From NCBI GenBank assembly GCA_030610915.1, contig JAUWQS010000055.1, positions 1-8,563 on the forward strand: DNA of 8,563 nucleotides. The letters run 5' to 3'. The notes beneath the pieces are model-generated. The model was not told where the DNA came from. It did not search any database and was given only the letters and a program-made list of their open reading frames with translations. The DNA is from Pseudomonadota bacterium. GTDB lineage: Bacteria > Desulfobacterota > Syntrophia > Syntrophales > JADFWA01. A program made the translations under genes and the position numbers. Below, one piece after another: positions 6,796 to 8,563 of the stretch (the stretch's first letter is position 1; every line of letters starts with the position of its first letter).

Positions 6796-6886
6796 GTATC
6801 AGCTCAATAAATCAGGGTAGGGGAGGTTTTAACCTCCCGATGTGGGCGACTAAAGTCGCCCCTACCCGAACTTATTGAGCTATTAC
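6796..6886. repeat. Composite repeat: facing GTATCAGCTCAATAAAT boxes around two inverted REP hairpins
   Basis: The left box is GTATCAGCTCAATAAAT (6796-6812); the right box (6872-6886) reads GTAATAGCTCAATAA on the - strand. Between them are a + strand REP (GTAG at 6817-6820, stem GGGAGGTT / AACCTCCC at 6821-6838) and a - strand REP (stem GGGCGACT / AGTCGCCC at 6844-6861, foot complement CTAC at 6862-6865), only five bases apart. The two stems have different sequences but the same 8-base size and 2-base loop. The element lies 37 bases upstream of the racemase start. Confidence 0.75.
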
Positions 6887-6914
6887 GTTTGATGGTCTTG
6901 TAAAAAGCTCCGCT

Positions 6915-6960
6915 ATGCCGACCTGTCTGCGTGCGGGTACGCACCCAGACAGGTCGGCAT
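6915..6960. repeat. Long near-perfect hairpin without GTAG foot
   Basis: ATGCCGACCTGTCTG (6915-6929) pairs perfectly with 6946-6960. After one C-C mismatch the inner GTGCG (6931-6935) pairs with CGCAC (6940-6944), closing on a GGTA loop. The total is 20 base pairs. It is followed on neither strand by a run of T, and it does not carry the GTAG foot, so it differs from the REP hairpins around it. It lies in the 569-base gap between the racemase and miaA genes. Confidence 0.8.
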
Positions 6961-7005
6961 TATAATGGAAAGTAACTTAAATTTGGTTGCATTCACTTCC
7001 TTATA

Positions 7006-7094
7006 GACAGGCGAGGACGCCTGTCCTACTATCCCCTGGGTGCGAGGACGCCTGTCCTACCCCCGTAGTAGGTAGGTCGGGCGTCTCGCCCGAC
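7006..7094. repeat. REP cluster: two intact GTAG hairpins and one decayed copy
   Basis: Unit 1 (- strand): stem GACAGGCG (7006-7013) / CGCCTGTC (7018-7025), foot complement CTAC (7026-7029). Unit 2 (7042-7060) repeats 19 bases of unit 1 exactly (GCGAGGACGCCTGTCCTAC, also at 7011-7029) but its outer left arm is lost, so it folds poorly. Unit 3 (+ strand): GTAG (7072-7075), stem GTCGGGCG (7076-7083) / CGCCCGAC (7087-7094), loop TCT. Units 1 and 3 form an inverted pair like the other REP pairs. Confidence 0.78.
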
Positions 7095-7149
7095 GGAGTC
7101 ACTCTTTAAGTACGATTTTGCGTAAGTTATATAGAAGTCAGATTTCCCC

Positions 7150-7260
7150 GTATATAAACAATTAAGGTAACCGTTCACGGTTGCCGGTTCACAGTTTTTT
7201 CCAACCGTGAACCGGTAACTGTAAACCGTGAACGGTTACAGCTATTCATTGAGCTGATAC
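7150..7260. repeat. Composite repeat with a large GTGAACC-type hairpin
   Basis: The right edge 7243-7260, read on the - strand, starts GTATCAGCTCAATGAAT. The left edge near 7150 (GTATATAAACAATTAAGG) is only a weak match to the box and may be a decayed partner. Inside, GTAACCGTTCACGGTT (7167-7182) pairs perfectly with 7224-7239, and CCGGTTCAC (7184-7192) pairs with GTGAACCGG (7207-7215), giving a two-step cruciform-type structure. It is on the 3' side of miaA, 74 bases beyond its stop, with no T-run of terminator type on the - strand. Confidence 0.65.
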
Positions 7261-7333
7261 CAATTAAGAGGGTGAATTGTCAACTTTTTTCTGCGCTTCG
7301 TCAATTAAAAACCTGAATTCGGAGAGTATTGTC

Positions 7334-8260
7334 TTACCAAAAATCCTCTATCTTTGCTTTAACTGCACCGGTGTCGGAAGGATCAAACCACTCGATCTCA
7401 CTGTCAGTTCTAAACCAGGTAATCTGTCTCTTTGCGTAATGTCTCGTATCGCGCTTTATCAATCTTACCGCCTCCCCAATATCATACATCCCTTTGATGC
7501 AATTAACAGTATGCCTGTATCCGAAAGCCCGCATGGGTTTGAGAGTTTCGTCATAACCCATCTCAATGAGTTTCTCGACTTCGCCTGCAAGGCCATCTCG
7601 TATCATCCGTTCGACTCTTTCATTAATCCTCTTGTACAACCGATCCCTGTCTATTGTAAATCCTATCTTGATATAGTCATAAGTAGAGCTTTGGAAGTTG
7701 TGCCCACTCTGTTTGGCAATGATCGACTCGCCGCTGAGTTCTAACACCTCAAGCGCCCTGATTATTCTGAAGACATCATTTGGGTGAATCCTCTTCGCAG
7801 CAGCCTTATCCTTTTTCTTCAACTTTTCAAAGAGATATTCCCTGCCGTATTTTCTCATGTCTTCCCTGTAAGAATCCCGCAAATTACTGTCCGCCCCCGG
7901 TCCATCGAAGAGTCCTCCGGTCAGGGACTTGATATAAAGGCCTGTGCCTCCCACAACGAATATGTTTTTGCCTTCATTGCTCAGTTTATCAATTTCTTCC
8001 CTTGCCCTCTTCCCAAACATGGCCGCATTAAACTCTTCATCCGGATTTATTAGATCAATAAGGTGATGTTTTACGAAGGATTGCTCTTCAGATGTCGGTT
8101 TTGCGGTGCCGATATCCATGTGCCTGTAAACCTGCATGGAATCTGCGCTGATGATTTCCCCGCCATATTCACCCGCAAGCTTTATGGCCGCTTCAGTCTT
8201 GCCGACACCTGTAGGGCCGAGAAGAATAACGAGACGGGGTCTGTGATTTGATGGATTCAT
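7334..8260 (-). CDS. miaA: tRNA dimethylallyltransferase
   Basis: A full-length MiaA of 308 residues. It transfers the dimethylallyl group of DMAPP to N6 of A37 in tRNAs that read codons starting with U, the first step toward ms2i6A. Visible are the P-loop GPTGVGKT (15-22), the catalytic-site DSMQVYR (40-46) with D40, the HHLID segment (65-69), VVGGTGLYIKSL (102-113), the tRNA-contacting PNDVFRIIRALEV (160-172) and the C-terminal RDTRHYAKRQITWFR (270-284). It lies downstream of mutL in the same direction, the arrangement of many bacterial mutL-miaA operons; no hfq follows. The start is fixed by the P-loop, since no other start codon lies between. It has no proper ribosome binding site: the bases immediately upstream are the edge of a family 1 repeat. 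Confidence 0.95.
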   Translation of the reverse strand: MNPSNHRPRLVILLGPTGVGKTEAAIKLAGEYGGEIISADSMQVYRHMDIGTAKPTSEEQSFVKHHLIDLINPDEEFNAAMFGKRAREEIDKLSNEGKNIFVVGGTGLYIKSLTGGLFDGPGADSNLRDSYREDMRKYGREYLFEKLKKKDKAAAKRIHPNDVFRIIRALEVLELSGESIIAKQSGHNFQSSTYDYIKIGFTIDRDRLYKRINERVERMIRDGLAGEVEKLIEMGYDETLKPMRAFGYRHTVNCIKGMYDIGEAVRLIKRDTRHYAKRQITWFRTDSEIEWFDPSDTGAVKAKIEDFW

Positions 8261-8331
8261 TGTAACTGCTCAGGTTATTTGGATTAGGTTGTTTAGGCTG
8301 AAGGCTGTTAGGGCTGAAGGAATATTAATTA

Positions 8332-8359
8332 GTAGGGGCGAAAAATCTTTCGCCCCTAC
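8332..8359. repeat. Fully palindromic GTAG REP hairpin
   Basis: GTAG (8332-8335) plus stem GGGCGAAA (8336-8343), loop AATC, TTTCGCCC (8348-8355) and CTAC (8356-8359). A foot is present on both sides, so the palindrome is 12 base pairs and orientation cannot be assigned. The GGGCGA start of the stem matches the REP at 6844-6865. Confidence 0.8.
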
Positions 8360-8366
8360 CTTCTAC

Positions 8367-8393
8367 CTATCTATCTATCTATCTATCTATCTA
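8367..8393. repeat. CTAT microsatellite (six full units plus CTA)
   Basis: An uninterrupted run of the tetranucleotide CTAT, flanked by the one-base variants CTAC and CCTAT. In copy A of the same repeat family the corresponding part is the single CTATCTACC at 359-367, so the run looks like slippage-driven growth of that motif. Confidence 0.9.
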
Positions 8394-8398
8394 CCTAT

Positions 8399-8454
8399 CA
8401 GCCTAACAGCCTAACAGCCTAACAGCCTAACAGCCTAACAGCCTAACAGCCTTC
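8399..8454. repeat. Six perfect CAGCCTAA units plus one variant
   Basis: An 8-base direct tandem repeat (8399-8446) followed by CAGCCTTC (8447-8454). The unit is the complement of the TTAGGCTG found in the left arm of the same element, so the array is an amplified arm of the inverted repeat and can pair with 8293-8316 in several registers. Units have no spacers, so it is not a CRISPR array. Confidence 0.9.
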
Positions 8455-8456
8455 AG

Positions 8457-8563
8457 CTATCGCCGTCTGAACATTCTTTCTAAATCTCTGACGCGAAACT
8501 GTATGTATGTCGGCCTTCCATGTGGACAGGTCGAGGCAAAGGGAGTTGAATCAAGCTGCCCGC
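8457..8563 (-). CDS. mutL: DNA mismatch repair protein MutL, C-terminal end
   Basis: The last 34 residues of a gene that continues beyond the right edge. The frame contains CPHGRP (positions 12-17 of the fragment), preceded by STPFAST and followed by TYIQFRVRDLERMF and a basic end. C(P/N)HGRP is the conserved metal-site motif in the C-terminal domain of MutL proteins that have endonuclease activity, as in bacteria lacking MutH-type methyl-directed repair. MutL acts with MutS to nick and direct repair of mismatches. The gene precedes miaA on the same strand. The stop TAG and part of the last Arg codon fall inside the adjoining repeat (GATAG then CTGAAGGCTG matches repeat copy A at 291-306 with one base missing), so the exact C-terminus may have been set by the repeat. 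Confidence 0.9.
   Translation of the reverse strand, partial: GQLDSTPFASTCPHGRPTYIQFRVRDLERMFRRR

Larger units (their letters stand above)
8261..8457. repeat. Expanded family 1 repeat filling the mutL-miaA spacer (copy C)
   Basis: The left edge TGTAACTGCTCAGGTT (8261-8276) abuts the miaA start codon. The arm GCTGAAGGCTGTTAGG (8297-8312) is a perfect inverted match to 8442-8457, which reaches into the mutL stop codon. The stretch 8294-8331 is identical over 38 bases to 293-330 in the kor operon. Compared with that copy, the interior has gained a GTAG REP hairpin (8332-8359), a CTAT microsatellite (8367-8393) and a CAGCCTAA tandem array (8399-8454). Confidence 0.82.

Noticed and set aside
7277..7744. 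155-codon open frame opposite miaA
   Set aside because: Antisense to the conserved C-terminal part of MiaA, with no recognisable protein features.
8399..8454. CRISPR array
   Set aside because: The 8-base units are contiguous without spacers and too short for CRISPR repeats.

Overview
The window looks like a chromosomal piece of an uncultured anaerobic bacterium with moderate GC. A ferredoxin-dependent 2-oxoacid oxidoreductase (kor) operon, an acyl-CoA racemase/CoA-transferase family gene and a mutL-miaA pair, set among many short palindromic repeats, would fit a Desulfobacterota-type (former Deltaproteobacteria) genome. That placement is an inference from gene content; no rRNA or marker phylogeny is available here.

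Layout, left to right. The end of korA (2-277), korB (389-1228) and korC (1695-2279) run on the + strand. They are followed, with an 8-base overlap, by a fused phosphotransferase/P-loop kinase gene (2272-3855). An 814-base stretch without genes, packed with repeats, leads to a recognisable extended -10 promoter and a secreted TPR protein (4670-5401). On the - strand lie an alpha-methylacyl-CoA racemase-like gene (5580-6758), miaA (7334-8260) and the last 34 codons of mutL (8457-8563, entering from the right edge). The + strand block and the - strand block converge between 5402 and 5579. mutL and miaA probably form one transcript, as in many bacteria.

The kor genes encode an enzyme that oxidatively decarboxylates a 2-oxoacid (probably 2-oxoglutarate) to the acyl-CoA with reduction of ferredoxin, or runs in reverse for CO2 fixation. 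MiaA and MutL are housekeeping proteins for tRNA modification and mismatch repair. The kinase and the TPR protein have no assigned role.

The unusual part is the space between genes. Nearly every intergenic gap is made of interspersed repeats that fall into a few families: (1) a TGTAACTRCTCAGGT / GGCTGAAGGCTGTTAGG family (284-373, 1585-1600, 3897-3935, 8261-8457); (2) GTATCAGCTCAATAAAT boxes that occur in facing pairs and enclose different cargo (3968-4193, 4275-4546, 6796-6886, probably 7150-7260, and a shortened form at 5465-5514); (3) REP-type hairpins preceded by a GTAG foot, with at least five different stems (4009-4087, 6817-6865, 7006-7094, 8332-8359, and a mutated one at 5479-5500); and (4) a 140-base element with 24-base terminal inverted repeats inside the kor operon (1261-1400). 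No transposase is encoded in the window, so all of these would depend on enzymes from elsewhere. Repeats occupy the korA-korB and korB-korC gaps, flank the racemase gene in inverted orientation, and fill the mutL-miaA spacer edge to edge, apparently including the mutL stop codon. Stretches where I see nothing specific are 6961-7005, 7095-7149, 7261-7333 and 4547-4600.
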